Source: Enhydrobacter sp.
Lineage (GTDB): Bacteria > Pseudomonadota > Alphaproteobacteria > Reyranellales > Reyranellaceae
Assembly (NCBI GenBank): GCA_026126105.1
Contig: JAHCJV010000050.1
Coordinates: forward strand, 1 to 40,836
DNA: 40,836 bases
Direction: 5' to 3'
Positions within the stretch are counted from its first letter, which is position 1, and every line of letters starts with the position of its first letter. A program made the position numbers and the translations under genes. The notes beneath the pieces are model-generated. The model did not search any database, had not been told where the DNA came from, and saw only the letters and a list, made by a program, of their open reading frames with translations. Shown one piece after another: positions 16,331-24,013 of this stretch.

Positions 16331-16638
16331 GCCGATGTGTTCTTGCGGGCAGGTCCCGAAACGGCAATAGGGCCGCTCGCAAGGCGCGGCCCCTGCAACG
16401 GCTGGCGCTCATGCCGCGGCGCTCAGTTGCCTGCCGCTTCCCGGATCGCGGCCCTCGTCGGCCAGGCCGGTGTTCATCGCGCCAATCGCCCGCTCACCGG
16501 TTCGTCGTTCGTCGTGTTGGGATGCTTGCCATCCGCGCCCGTCGCGGGCATCGCCAGAAATCCGGCACGGCCGACTCAACGGAACCTCGCCCACGATTGG
16601 ATTCAAGTGCTTGAAAACCGATTGCCGTCCGCTGGACC
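16331..16638. other. Gene-free interval of 308 bases between convergent genes
   Basis: It lies between the ends of the CmcJ-like and cyclase genes. A 7-bp hairpin GGGCCGC/GCGGCCC (16370-16376, 16386-16392) starts 40 bases after the CmcJ-like stop and may end its transcript, though it has no T-run. A 77-codon minus-strand frame (16409-16642) overlaps the cyclase stop and has no family resemblance; I treat it as noise or a decayed remnant. Confidence 0.5.
16370..16392 (+). terminator. Possible terminator hairpin after the CmcJ-like gene
   Basis: GGGCCGC and GCGGCCC form a perfect 7-bp stem around a 9-base loop, 40 bases after the stop codon. The lack of a U-tract makes classical intrinsic termination uncertain. 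Confidence 0.35.
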
Positions 16639-18057
16639 TCACGGAATCTCATAGATCGCCATGTCGGCGGCGATGCCGCGGATGACGCGCTGTTGCGACA
16701 CGGGAGTACGGCCGCCAGCGGCGAGCAGGGCGGCGGTTGCGGGATGATCGACCACCGGCGAGGTGGTGAAGATCGCGCGCGAGTCGGCCAGGCCCTGGAC
16801 GCGCGCGGCGATGTTCACGGTCTGGCCGAAATAGTCCTGCCGCTCGTTCAGCATGACCGCGAGGCAGGGGCCTTCGTGGATGCCGATCTTCAGCAGCAGG
16901 TCCTCGTTGCCGTGCTGCCGATTGAGATCGTGCATCGCCTCTCGCATGCGGAGCGCCGCCGCCATGGCGCGGTCGGGCGTCGGGAACGTGGCCATGACGG
17001 CATCGCCGATGGTCTTGATCACGGCGCCTGCCTCTGACGCGACGATCTCGTGGAGCAGGCGGAAGTGGCCGCGTACGAGGTCGAAGGCCGCCAGATCGCC
17101 GACGCGCTCGTAGAGCGTGGTGGAGCCTTTCAGGTCGGTGAAGAGGAAGGTGAGGCTGGTGATCTTCAGGCGCTGATCGATGTCGAGCGTGTCGGTGCGA
17201 TAGATGTCGCGGAAGGTCTGGTTGGTCAGCAGGCGCTTGGCGGTGACGAAGGGGCGGCGCCTGGCCATGAAATCGTGCAACTCGTCGCCGGCGATCCAGA
17301 TGCCCGGCAGGACGCGCTTGCCAGTGCGATTCTCGACGGAGAGGCGCAACGGGCCGGGACGCATCTCGGTCGTCCCCGTCGGAGTGCTGACATCGTTGTA
17401 GACAATCGTCAGATTGCGCCGCTCCGTCGTCGGCTCGCCCTTCACGTCGACGAAATGCGCGGCGTGGGTGACCGGCTCGAAGACGATGAGGAATTGTGCA
17501 GGCATCTGCACCGAGACCAGCGCCTTCTCGCCCGGCGGCAGCTCGATGGTTTCGATCGTGATTTTCTCCATCACCGATTGATCTTCGATCGGCTCGAGGC
17601 CTGAGCCGAAGAACAGCTGTGCGCAATAGTCGAAGAACGAGAGGAGCTCGGGGTGGTGCGCCGGGATGCGGCGAATGCGCGGGCTGACGGTGAAGGTCAC
17701 CTCGACCATTTCGTCGAGGTTCGGTTCGTAGTCCGCGGCACAGACGGCGCAGCTGTATGCCTCGGCATGTACCGTCTTGAGCGAGGTGTTGGCACCCAGA
17801 ACGCCGCCGCAGCCCGGGCAGAGCACGTTCCAGGACAGGTCGAACAGCCCGACGCGGGCCGCGTGCAGGAAGGCGGCGATAACCCGCTCGGGATCGAGAT
17901 TGTTGTGTTGGGCGAAGGCCAGCGCGTTGACCCGGCACAGTTCCCTGTCGGGTGCCTCGCGCACCAGACGCTCGATCGCCGCGACGCTCGGGGCGTCGGC
18001 AGATTGGCGCAGGGTGGCAAACAGCGCTTCCGCTTCACTCATGGTTTCAGGCGACAT
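16639..18057 (-). CDS. Class III adenylate cyclase with N-terminal DUF5939-like zinc-ribbon module
   Basis: Predicted to make cyclic AMP; 472 residues from the start chosen. The cyclase domain (about 300-472) has metal aspartates D308 (FTDLKGST) and D352 (IGDAVMA), adenine-selecting K348 and D408, and the transition-state pair N415 and R419 (VNIAARV). The set therefore looks complete and ATP-specific. The N-terminal 280 residues include CPGC and CAVC pairs (C80, C83, C103, C106), a zinc ribbon, within a sensor-like module that resembles DUF5939. No membrane segments. The frame extends to an ATG at 18096, but I prefer 18057; 18042 is also possible and no ribosome site is decisive. It stands alone, so the signal it reads is unknown. 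Confidence 0.9.
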   Translation of the reverse strand: MSPETMSEAEALFATLRQSADAPSVAAIERLVREAPDRELCRVNALAFAQHNNLDPERVIAAFLHAARVGLFDLSWNVLCPGCGGVLGANTSLKTVHAEAYSCAVCAADYEPNLDEMVEVTFTVSPRIRRIPAHHPELLSFFDYCAQLFFGSGLEPIEDQSVMEKITIETIELPPGEKALVSVQMPAQFLIVFEPVTHAAHFVDVKGEPTTERRNLTIVYNDVSTPTGTTEMRPGPLRLSVENRTGKRVLPGIWIAGDELHDFMARRRPFVTAKRLLTNQTFRDIYRTDTLDIDQRLKITSLTFLFTDLKGSTTLYERVGDLAAFDLVRGHFRLLHEIVASEAGAVIKTIGDAVMATFPTPDRAMAAALRMREAMHDLNRQHGNEDLLLKIGIHEGPCLAVMLNERQDYFGQTVNIAARVQGLADSRAIFTTSPVVDHPATAALLAAGGRTPVSQQRVIRGIAADMAIYEIP

Positions 18058-18317
18058 TCCCCGGATGACCCCCTCGAATGCCAGGAATGCTATCATTCTG
18101 TGGGGTTCCGAGAAAGCCGTGGGCGGCGGACACGATCGCGGCGACGCGGCTCACGCGTCGGGGGATGCTGTACCCCGGAGCCCTTCCGTCGCAGCCTGCC
18201 GGACTCGCTTGTCTTTGGGAGCGTCCTTGGCCAAGGCAGCCGGCCGGGAAGACATCGCCGATGGTCGCATGGGAGCGGGCGCGACGTTCTCGCCCCGACC
18301 GGCCCGCCCCCGTCGCG

Positions 18318-19145
18318 TCAGCGCAGGCCGTTGCCCATGCCGCCGTCGACGCGCAGGACCTCGCCGGTGATGAAGCGGGCCTCGTCGGAGGCCAGGAAAA
18401 GGGCGGCGTAGGCAGTGTCCCAGCCGGTGCCCATCTTGCCCCGCAGCGGGACCTGGGCGTCGCGCTCGGCGCGGACGTCGGCGGTCGGGCGGCCGGTCGC
18501 GCGGGCGATGCCCGAGACGGCCATCGGCGTGTCCATGAAGCCCATCATGATGGCATTGGCGCGGATGCCGTAGCGCGCGTTCGACTGGGCGACGCTCGTC
18601 GTCAGGCGATTGACGGCGGCCTTGGACACCTCGTACGCCATCTGCGTCGCGCCGGCCATCGCCGCGAGCGAGGAGATGTTGACGATCGAGCCGCCCTTCT
18701 GCTCGCGCATCGCGGGAATGGCGGCCTTGATGGTCAGCCACATGCCCTTGAGGTTCACCGCCATGATGCGGTCGAAGACATCCTCTTCCAGCCGGTGCGC
18801 CGGCGCATCGCCGCCGCCGCCGATGCCGACATTGTTGACCAGGATATCCAGCCGGCCATAGCGCGCCCGCGCTTCGGCGACGATGCGGGCGCAGTCCGCC
18901 GCGACCATGATGTCGGCGGCCATCGAGGAGGCCGCGGCGGCATCGCTCCTACCGCCCGCGCTCCTTTCGCCGGCGATCAAATCGGCGGTCTCGCGCGCCC
19001 GCTCGCCGATCCGGTCGACGCAGAGCACGGTCGCGCCTTCGCGCGCCAGCAGCAGCGCGATGGCGCGGCCGTTGCCGACGGTCTCTCCATCGGTCTGTCC
19101 GGCGCCGACGACGACGGCGATCTTCCCTGCGACGCGATCGGTCAT
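18318..19145 (-). CDS. Short-chain dehydrogenase/reductase (SDR)
   Basis: A 275-residue NAD(P)-dependent oxidoreductase. The cofactor loop is GAGQTDGETVGNG (14-26), longer than the classical TGxxxGxG by an insertion. NNVGIGG (104-110), N131, S158/S159 and the YEVSK pair Y171/K175 form the catalytic tetrad. An Ala/Ser/Gly-rich insertion near 58-76 is unusual. The C-terminal VDGGMGNG is typical. The start overlaps the BVMO stop (ATGA), so the two are translated from one message and probably act on the same substrate: the SDR may oxidise an alcohol to the ketone that the monooxygenase then converts to an ester or lactone. That order of steps is inference from the usual pairing. Confidence 0.9.
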   Translation of the reverse strand: MTDRVAGKIAVVVGAGQTDGETVGNGRAIALLLAREGATVLCVDRIGERARETADLIAGERSAGGRSDAAAASSMAADIMVAADCARIVAEARARYGRLDILVNNVGIGGGGDAPAHRLEEDVFDRIMAVNLKGMWLTIKAAIPAMREQKGGSIVNISSLAAMAGATQMAYEVSKAAVNRLTTSVAQSNARYGIRANAIMMGFMDTPMAVSGIARATGRPTADVRAERDAQVPLRGKMGTGWDTAYAALFLASDEARFITGEVLRVDGGMGNGLR

Positions 19146-20809
19146 CTCACTGTTCCTTCAGTCTCACGCTCGAACCGGAAGCCCGTGTAGCCGTCCGCCG
19201 CGACCTTGCTGCAGCTGTGGCGGTAGCCGGCCCCGACATACGGCATGAAGACCTTCGGCTTGCCCGGGATGTTCACGCCGAGATACCAGGAATTGGCTTC
19301 CGGATAGAGCGTGCGCGACGCGACCTCGGCCACGTGGTCCATCCAGTCGTCCTGCGCGGTCTCCTCGGGCTCGACCGTCTGCAGGCCCCCGCGATGCATA
19401 TGCTGCAGGCAGTCGACCAGCCAGTCGACGTGGTGCTCGCAGTTGGTGATCACGTTGCCGATCACCGATGGGCTGCCGGGGCCGGTGATGGTGAACAGGT
19501 TGGGAAAGCCGGCCACGCCGAGGCCGAGGTAGGTCCGCGGCCCGGCCGCCCAGGCGTCCTTCAGCGTCCTGCCGTCGCGGCCGCGGATATCCATCGCCAG
19601 CAAGGCTCCGGTGATGGCGTCGAAGCCGGTGGCGAACACCAGCATGTCGAGCTCGACCGCGCGGTCGGAGGTCTGCACGCCGGTCTGCGTGAAGCGTTCG
19701 ACCGGCTCGCGGCGCAGGTTGACGAGGGTGACGTTGGGCCGGTTGAAGGTCTCGAAATAGCCGCTGTCGACGCAGATGCGCTTCACGCCGATCGGATGAT
19801 TGGTCGGGCAGAGATCCTCCGCAGTCTGCGGATCCTGCACGGTCTCGCGGATCTTGCCGCGCACGAAGTCGCAGGCGACGTCGTTGACGCCGTGATGCGT
19901 CAGGATGTTGGGGTAGGCATAGAGGATGGCGCCGCCGCCTTCCTGCCAGAGGTCCTCGTAGCGCTGCCACTGGACGTCGCGCGGGGGAATCGGCGCCGTC
20001 GCCGCCGAAGGCGGTACGCGGCCGAACTCGGAATGCTGCAGGCTTTCCAGATAAGCGGCGAACCCGGCCTCGAACGTCACATGGTCCTGCTCGGTCAGCG
20101 GGCCGTTGCGCGACGGCATGGAGTAATTCGGCGTGCGCTGGAAGACGGTGACGTGCCGGGCGGTCTTCGCGATCTCCGGAATGGCCTGGATGCCGGAGGA
20201 ACCGGTCCCCACCACGCCGACCCTCTTGCCGGTGAAGTCGACGGGTTCGTGCGGCCATTGGGCGGTATGAAGGATGGGGCCTGCGAAGTCGCCGACGCCG
20301 GGGATGTCCGGCGTGTTGGGCACCGACAGGCAGCCGGTCGCCATGATGCAGAAGCGGGCGCGCAGGCAGTCGCCGCGGTTCGTGCGCACCGTCCAGAGTC
20401 CGTCGGCGTCGTCGTAGGTGGCGCTCGTGACGCGCGTCTCGAAGCGGATGAGCGGGCGCAACTCGAAGCGGTCGGCGACATGGCCGATGTAGCGCAGGAT
20501 CTCGGCCTGGGCGGCATAGCGTTCCGACCAGCGCCATTCGGCGCGCAGCTCGGGCGACCAGCTGTAGGAATAGAACAGGCTCGGGACGTCGCAGCGCACG
20601 CCCGGATAGCGGTTCCAGTACCAGGTCCCGCCGACATCGGGCGCCGCTTCGATGCCGACCACCGACAGGCCGATCTCGCGCAGCCGGTGCAGGGCATAGA
20701 GCCCGCCAAATCCGGCGCCGACGACCACGGCGCCGAGAACCTCGGCATCGCGGTCGACCTCGTCCGAGGGAACGCTCGTCTTCGCCGTCGCACTACGCAT
20801 CGATGTCAT
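19142..20809 (-). CDS. Baeyer-Villiger monooxygenase (flavoprotein)
   Basis: NADPH- and FAD-dependent monooxygenase that inserts oxygen next to a ketone; 555 residues, normal for the family. The first Rossmann motif GAGFGG is at 31-36, the type I BVMO motif GGTWYWNRYPGVRCD at 60-74, the diagnostic fingerprint FAGPILHTAQWP at 175-186, and the NADPH Rossmann motif GTGSSG at 201-206. The segment KRICVDSGYFETFN supplies the expected Arg. The open frame extends to 21070, but the ATG at 20809 gives a normal length with GAGAG upstream; the second ATG at 20800 is possible. It is first in a two-gene unit with the SDR and is divergent from the propeller protein gene. Confidence 0.95.
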   Translation of the reverse strand: MTSMRSATAKTSVPSDEVDRDAEVLGAVVVGAGFGGLYALHRLREIGLSVVGIEAAPDVGGTWYWNRYPGVRCDVPSLFYSYSWSPELRAEWRWSERYAAQAEILRYIGHVADRFELRPLIRFETRVTSATYDDADGLWTVRTNRGDCLRARFCIMATGCLSVPNTPDIPGVGDFAGPILHTAQWPHEPVDFTGKRVGVVGTGSSGIQAIPEIAKTARHVTVFQRTPNYSMPSRNGPLTEQDHVTFEAGFAAYLESLQHSEFGRVPPSAATAPIPPRDVQWQRYEDLWQEGGGAILYAYPNILTHHGVNDVACDFVRGKIRETVQDPQTAEDLCPTNHPIGVKRICVDSGYFETFNRPNVTLVNLRREPVERFTQTGVQTSDRAVELDMLVFATGFDAITGALLAMDIRGRDGRTLKDAWAAGPRTYLGLGVAGFPNLFTITGPGSPSVIGNVITNCEHHVDWLVDCLQHMHRGGLQTVEPEETAQDDWMDHVAEVASRTLYPEANSWYLGVNIPGKPKVFMPYVGAGYRHSCSKVAADGYTGFRFERETEGTVR

Positions 20810-20990
20810 GGGGTGCTCTCGTTGCTCGGGGTTGCCGTCGGCGGCACCATGATCGGGAATAGACCGCTTCAACCACGCTTGCCAGTTCGGGACGCGGCAC
20901 CGTTTCGCTCGCCGCAGCGGCGGCGCATTTGCAATGCCTGCGTGCGCGCCGCAAGATCGCCGTCGTCCGGAGAGCGAAAGGAAAGGCACC
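20810..20990. promoter_or_regulatory. Divergent control region between BVMO and propeller-protein genes
   Basis: These 181 bases must contain promoters in both directions. No convincing consensus promoter was seen by eye. A small GCCGTCGGCGGC inverted element lies near 20845. The plus-side ribosome site is AAAGGAAAGG immediately upstream of 20991. Any local regulator would have to be encoded elsewhere. Confidence 0.35.
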
Positions 20991-22115
20991 ATGGCGCAGG
21001 GTTCCGGCATTCGCGAGGTGGCGTGGGTCGATATCGCCGGCGGCGGCCAGGTCGTGCTGGACGGCAACACCGCCTATGTCGGGCATATGGATCCGCCGCA
21101 CGGGACCTCGATTCTCGACGTATCGGATCCGGCGAACCCGAGGATCGTTGCGTCGATCGACATTCCGCCGGGGCTGCATTCCCACAAGGTCCGGGTGGCG
21201 AACGGCCTCATGCTGACCAATCGCGAGCGGACGCGCGGCGCCAAGCCGGCGGACGATTTCGTGGGCCTGCGCATCTTCGACGTCAGCCGGCCGGGCGCTC
21301 CGCGCGACATCTGCCATTGGGAATGCGCCGGGTCGGGCGTGCATCGGTTCACCTTCGATGGCCGCTACGCCTACATCTCCACGGAGCAGGAGGGCTATGT
21401 CGGCACCATCGTCATGATCCTCGACCTGAAGGACCCGACGAAGCCGGAAGAGGTCGGCCGCTGGTGGATGGACGGGCAATGGACCGCCGGCGGCGAGACG
21501 CCGGGCTGGAAGGCGAAGAACCACCGCTGCCACCATCCGATCCGGCGCGGCGATCGCCTCTATGTCAGCTACTGGTACGGCGGCGGCGTCATCCTCGACA
21601 TCAGCGACATGAGCCGGCCGACGCTGATCTCGCATCTCGACTGGAGCCCGCCGTTCGGCTGGCCGACGCACAGCCTGGTGCCGATCGATGTGCCGATCGC
21701 CGGCCATCGCTGGATGCTGGTCGCCGACGAGCATGTGCAGCCGCTGGATCCCTTGCTGTCGCCGGAGCTGCCGGCCGCGCTCTGGATGGTGAACATCACC
21801 GACGAGACCAGGCCGGTGCCGGTCGGCTGCTTCCAGCTGCCGGAGCTGGTCGGGATCGAGACGCCGCTGATGACGGCGTGCCACCAGCCGGTCGAAACCA
21901 TCGTCGGCACCGAGGTTCCCGCCGCCTGGTTCGCCAACGGGCTGCGGGTGATCGACATCGCCAATCCGCTGTCGATGAAGCAGGCCGCGTGGTGGATGCC
22001 GGACGTGCCGCCGGGCGCCCAGCGCGTCTGCAGCAACGACGTCTATGTCGACCATCGCGGCCTGATCTACCTGATCGACCGCAACCGCGGCCTGTCGATC
22101 CTCGAACGCGTGTAG
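20991..22115 (+). CDS. LVIVD-repeat / selenium-binding-like beta-propeller protein
   Basis: A 374-residue cytoplasmic protein made of repeated blades of the form 'GLRIFDVS-PGAPR', 'VMILDLKDPTKPEEVGRW', 'VILDISDMSRPTLISHL' and 'LRVIDIANPLSMKQ', which is the LVIVD-type propeller pattern. It contains clustered histidines (HSHK, GVHRF, HRCHHP, PTHS, CHQP) placed at blade ends, consistent with a metal centre on the propeller axis, as in several related enzymes. No signal peptide. The ATG at 20991 follows AAAGGAAAGG. It is divergent from the BVMO-SDR unit, which suggests a shared pathway. Proteins of this kind are often annotated only as hypothetical; a catalytic role is not shown by sequence. Confidence 0.8.
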   Translation: MAQGSGIREVAWVDIAGGGQVVLDGNTAYVGHMDPPHGTSILDVSDPANPRIVASIDIPPGLHSHKVRVANGLMLTNRERTRGAKPADDFVGLRIFDVSRPGAPRDICHWECAGSGVHRFTFDGRYAYISTEQEGYVGTIVMILDLKDPTKPEEVGRWWMDGQWTAGGETPGWKAKNHRCHHPIRRGDRLYVSYWYGGGVILDISDMSRPTLISHLDWSPPFGWPTHSLVPIDVPIAGHRWMLVADEHVQPLDPLLSPELPAALWMVNITDETRPVPVGCFQLPELVGIETPLMTACHQPVETIVGTEVPAAWFANGLRVIDIANPLSMKQAAWWMPDVPPGAQRVCSNDVYVDHRGLIYLIDRNRGLSILERV

Positions 22116-22534
22116 GGCCCCCGGCCGCGAGCGGCTCTCACGGGCGCTCACTTTCGTCGGCAGACCAACACAACCCTCATCCTGAGGAGCGCAGCGCAGC
22201 GGAGCGTCTCGAAGGATGGGAACCCGAAGGACGGAGCTGCCTCGATCATGAGGTGCATCGGCGTCGCGCCTGCTGCACCCTTCGAGACACTCCGCTTCGC
22301 TCCGTTCCTCAGGGTGAGGTGGAGGTTGAAGCCAAAGTTGCTCTATGAGCGCGGTTCTCCAGAGCCGCTCTTAGGGGTACGCACACCGGGCCCGCTCATG
22401 CTCGTTGGGTCGCGCCCCCGATGGAGGCCATGAGCAGGAGCGGATCCGGCGGCGCCGCGGTCCAATGAAAGTGCTTCTGCCGGCGCGCTGAAGCGCGCAA
22501 ATTCCGGGCTCTCTGCAACGACCTGTGAGCGCCA
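22116..22534. other. Gene-free interval of 419 bases with an inverted-repeat element and hairpin
   Basis: It contains the second copy of the CATCCTGAGG-type inverted repeat (22173-22320) and a perfect 6-bp GCGCGC hairpin with TGAA loop (22483-22498) about 37 bases before the PcaB-like gene. The remaining sequence has no coding or promoter signal that I can support. Confidence 0.6.
22173..22320. repeat. Composite inverted repeat, second copy of the CATCCTGAGG family
   Basis: The left arm 22173-22219 contains CCTCATCCTGAGGAGCGC and GCGTCTCGAAGGATGG. The right arm 22275-22320 is its inverted relative (ACCCTTCGAGACACTCCGC, then CCTCAGGGTGAGGT). The arms closely match those at 10877-11033, whereas the roughly 55-base spacer shares no clear sequence with the earlier copy. 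This is the pattern of a dispersed REP-like element. Confidence 0.9.
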
Positions 22535-23851
22535 ATGTCCGGCCGTCTGGTGAATGCCCTCAACGCCTCGACCAAGGTCGCCGAGGCATTTTCCGACGAA
22601 GCGACCTTGCGCCATATGCTGCGCTTCGAGGCGGAGCTGGCGCATGCCGCGGCGCGCGCCGGGCTGATCCCGAAGAAGCATGCCGTGACGATCGCCGCCG
22701 CCTGCGATGCGACGCTCTACGATCCGGCCGCGCTGGTGCCGGTCGCGCGGCGCAGCATGACGCTCACCGTCGCGGTGGTGAAGGCGTTGACCGCCGAGGT
22801 GCGGCGGCGCGACGAGGCGGCGGCGGCTTATGTCCATTGGGGCGCCACCAGCCAGGACGTGCTCGACACCGCGATGGTGCTGCAGCTCTCCGAGGCGGTG
22901 CCGCCGATCATCGAATCGCTGCACGGCATCGTCGCGGCCTTCGCCAGGCTCGCGCGCAAGCACCGCGCCACGCCGGTGATGGGCCGCACCCTGATGCAGC
23001 CCGCAACGCCGCTCGCTTTCGGTCAGAAGGTGGCCGGCTGGGCCTCCGACATCGACCGCGCGACGCGGCGGCTCGAGGCGAGCTTCGCGGAGACGCAGAT
23101 CCTGCAGTTCGGCGGCGCATCCGGATCGCTGTCCGCGCTCGGCAAGAAAGCGGAGCCGGTGATGAAGGCGCTGGCCAAGGGCCTCGGTCTCGCCTTGCCG
23201 CCCGCGCCGTGGTTCGCCCAGCGCGTGCGCATCGCCGGCTTCGCGCAGGACGCGGCGCTGGTCACCGGCGCGCTCGGCAAGGCGGCGAAGGACATCGCGC
23301 TGATGATGCAGTACGAGCTGCAGGAAGTGGCCGAACCGTCGGGGCCGGGCAGGGGCAGCTCCTCGACCATGCCGCACAAGCGCAATCCGGTCGGCGCGGG
23401 CTTGGCGCTCACCGCCGCCGCGCGCACCGCGCAGCTCGCCGCGACCATCGTCGCGGCGATGCCGCAGGAGAACGAGCGCGCGCTGGGCGGCTGGCAGGCC
23501 GAATGGCCGAGCCTCGCCGGCCTGCTCGAGGCGCTCGGCTCGGCGGTCGAGGGCATCGCCGAGGTGGCGCCGGACCTCACCGTCTTCGCCGACCGCATGC
23601 AGGCCAATCTCGACGCCACCAACGGCGCGGTGCTGGCCGAGCGCGCGACCTTCCTGCTGGCCGAGACGATGGGCAAGGACCGAGCCGGCGCGCTGGTCGA
23701 GAAGGCGCTGGCGAAGGGCGGCTCGTTCGTCGCGGCGCTCGGCCAGCTCGAGGCGGAGCTTTCAGATTCGAAAGCACTGCTGGGCTACTCGCCGAAGTTC
23801 ACCGACCGGCTGCTGGCGGGGCTGCGGCCCGACGCGTCGCGGAAGAGATAG
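22535..23851 (+). CDS. pcaB: 3-carboxy-cis,cis-muconate cycloisomerase-like protein (aspartase/fumarase superfamily)
   Basis: A 438-residue enzyme resembling PcaB, which converts 3-carboxy-cis,cis-muconate to a lactone in the protocatechuate branch of the beta-ketoadipate pathway. HWGATSQDVLDT is at 101-112, and the superfamily signature GSSSTMPHKRNP at 274-285 has the TMPHKRNP form typical of PcaB rather than the IMPGK form of fumarases. Full length for the family. The ATG at 22535 has only a weak ribosome site. No other protocatechuate genes are visible, so a related elimination or cyclisation on another substrate remains possible. The fumarase gene follows 162 bases later. Confidence 0.82.
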   Translation: MSGRLVNALNASTKVAEAFSDEATLRHMLRFEAELAHAAARAGLIPKKHAVTIAAACDATLYDPAALVPVARRSMTLTVAVVKALTAEVRRRDEAAAAYVHWGATSQDVLDTAMVLQLSEAVPPIIESLHGIVAAFARLARKHRATPVMGRTLMQPATPLAFGQKVAGWASDIDRATRRLEASFAETQILQFGGASGSLSALGKKAEPVMKALAKGLGLALPPAPWFAQRVRIAGFAQDAALVTGALGKAAKDIALMMQYELQEVAEPSGPGRGSSSTMPHKRNPVGAGLALTAAARTAQLAATIVAAMPQENERALGGWQAEWPSLAGLLEALGSAVEGIAEVAPDLTVFADRMQANLDATNGAVLAERATFLLAETMGKDRAGALVEKALAKGGSFVAALGQLEAELSDSKALLGYSPKFTDRLLAGLRPDASRKR

Positions 23852-24013
23852 CAGGCTGGACGGAATATGCCTCCGCCACCTCGACCGGGCGAGGCGACGC
23901 GGAAGGAGCTGCGAGAGGCGGTTGGCGCTCCGAGGACCGAAGGTTCTGGTTTAAGGGTCCTCGATGTGTTCAGCTTCTTCGAATGGTTCGACAAGGGGGA
24001 GAGTGGTGAGAGC

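Noticed and set aside
16409..16642. 77-codon minus-strand frame downstream of the cyclase
   Set aside because: No ribosome site, no recognisable features and it overlaps the cyclase stop; probably chance or decayed sequence.
18151..18317. Short minus-strand frame between the SDR and cyclase genes
   Set aside because: Continues a shadow of the SDR gene; a possible 39-codon piece starting MRPSAMSS lacks a ribosome site.
19217..22348. 1043-codon open frame on the plus strand
   Set aside because: It runs antisense to the BVMO gene and then in a shifted frame through the propeller gene. The translation is Arg/Ala/Asp-rich with no motif, as expected for shadow frames in GC-rich DNA.
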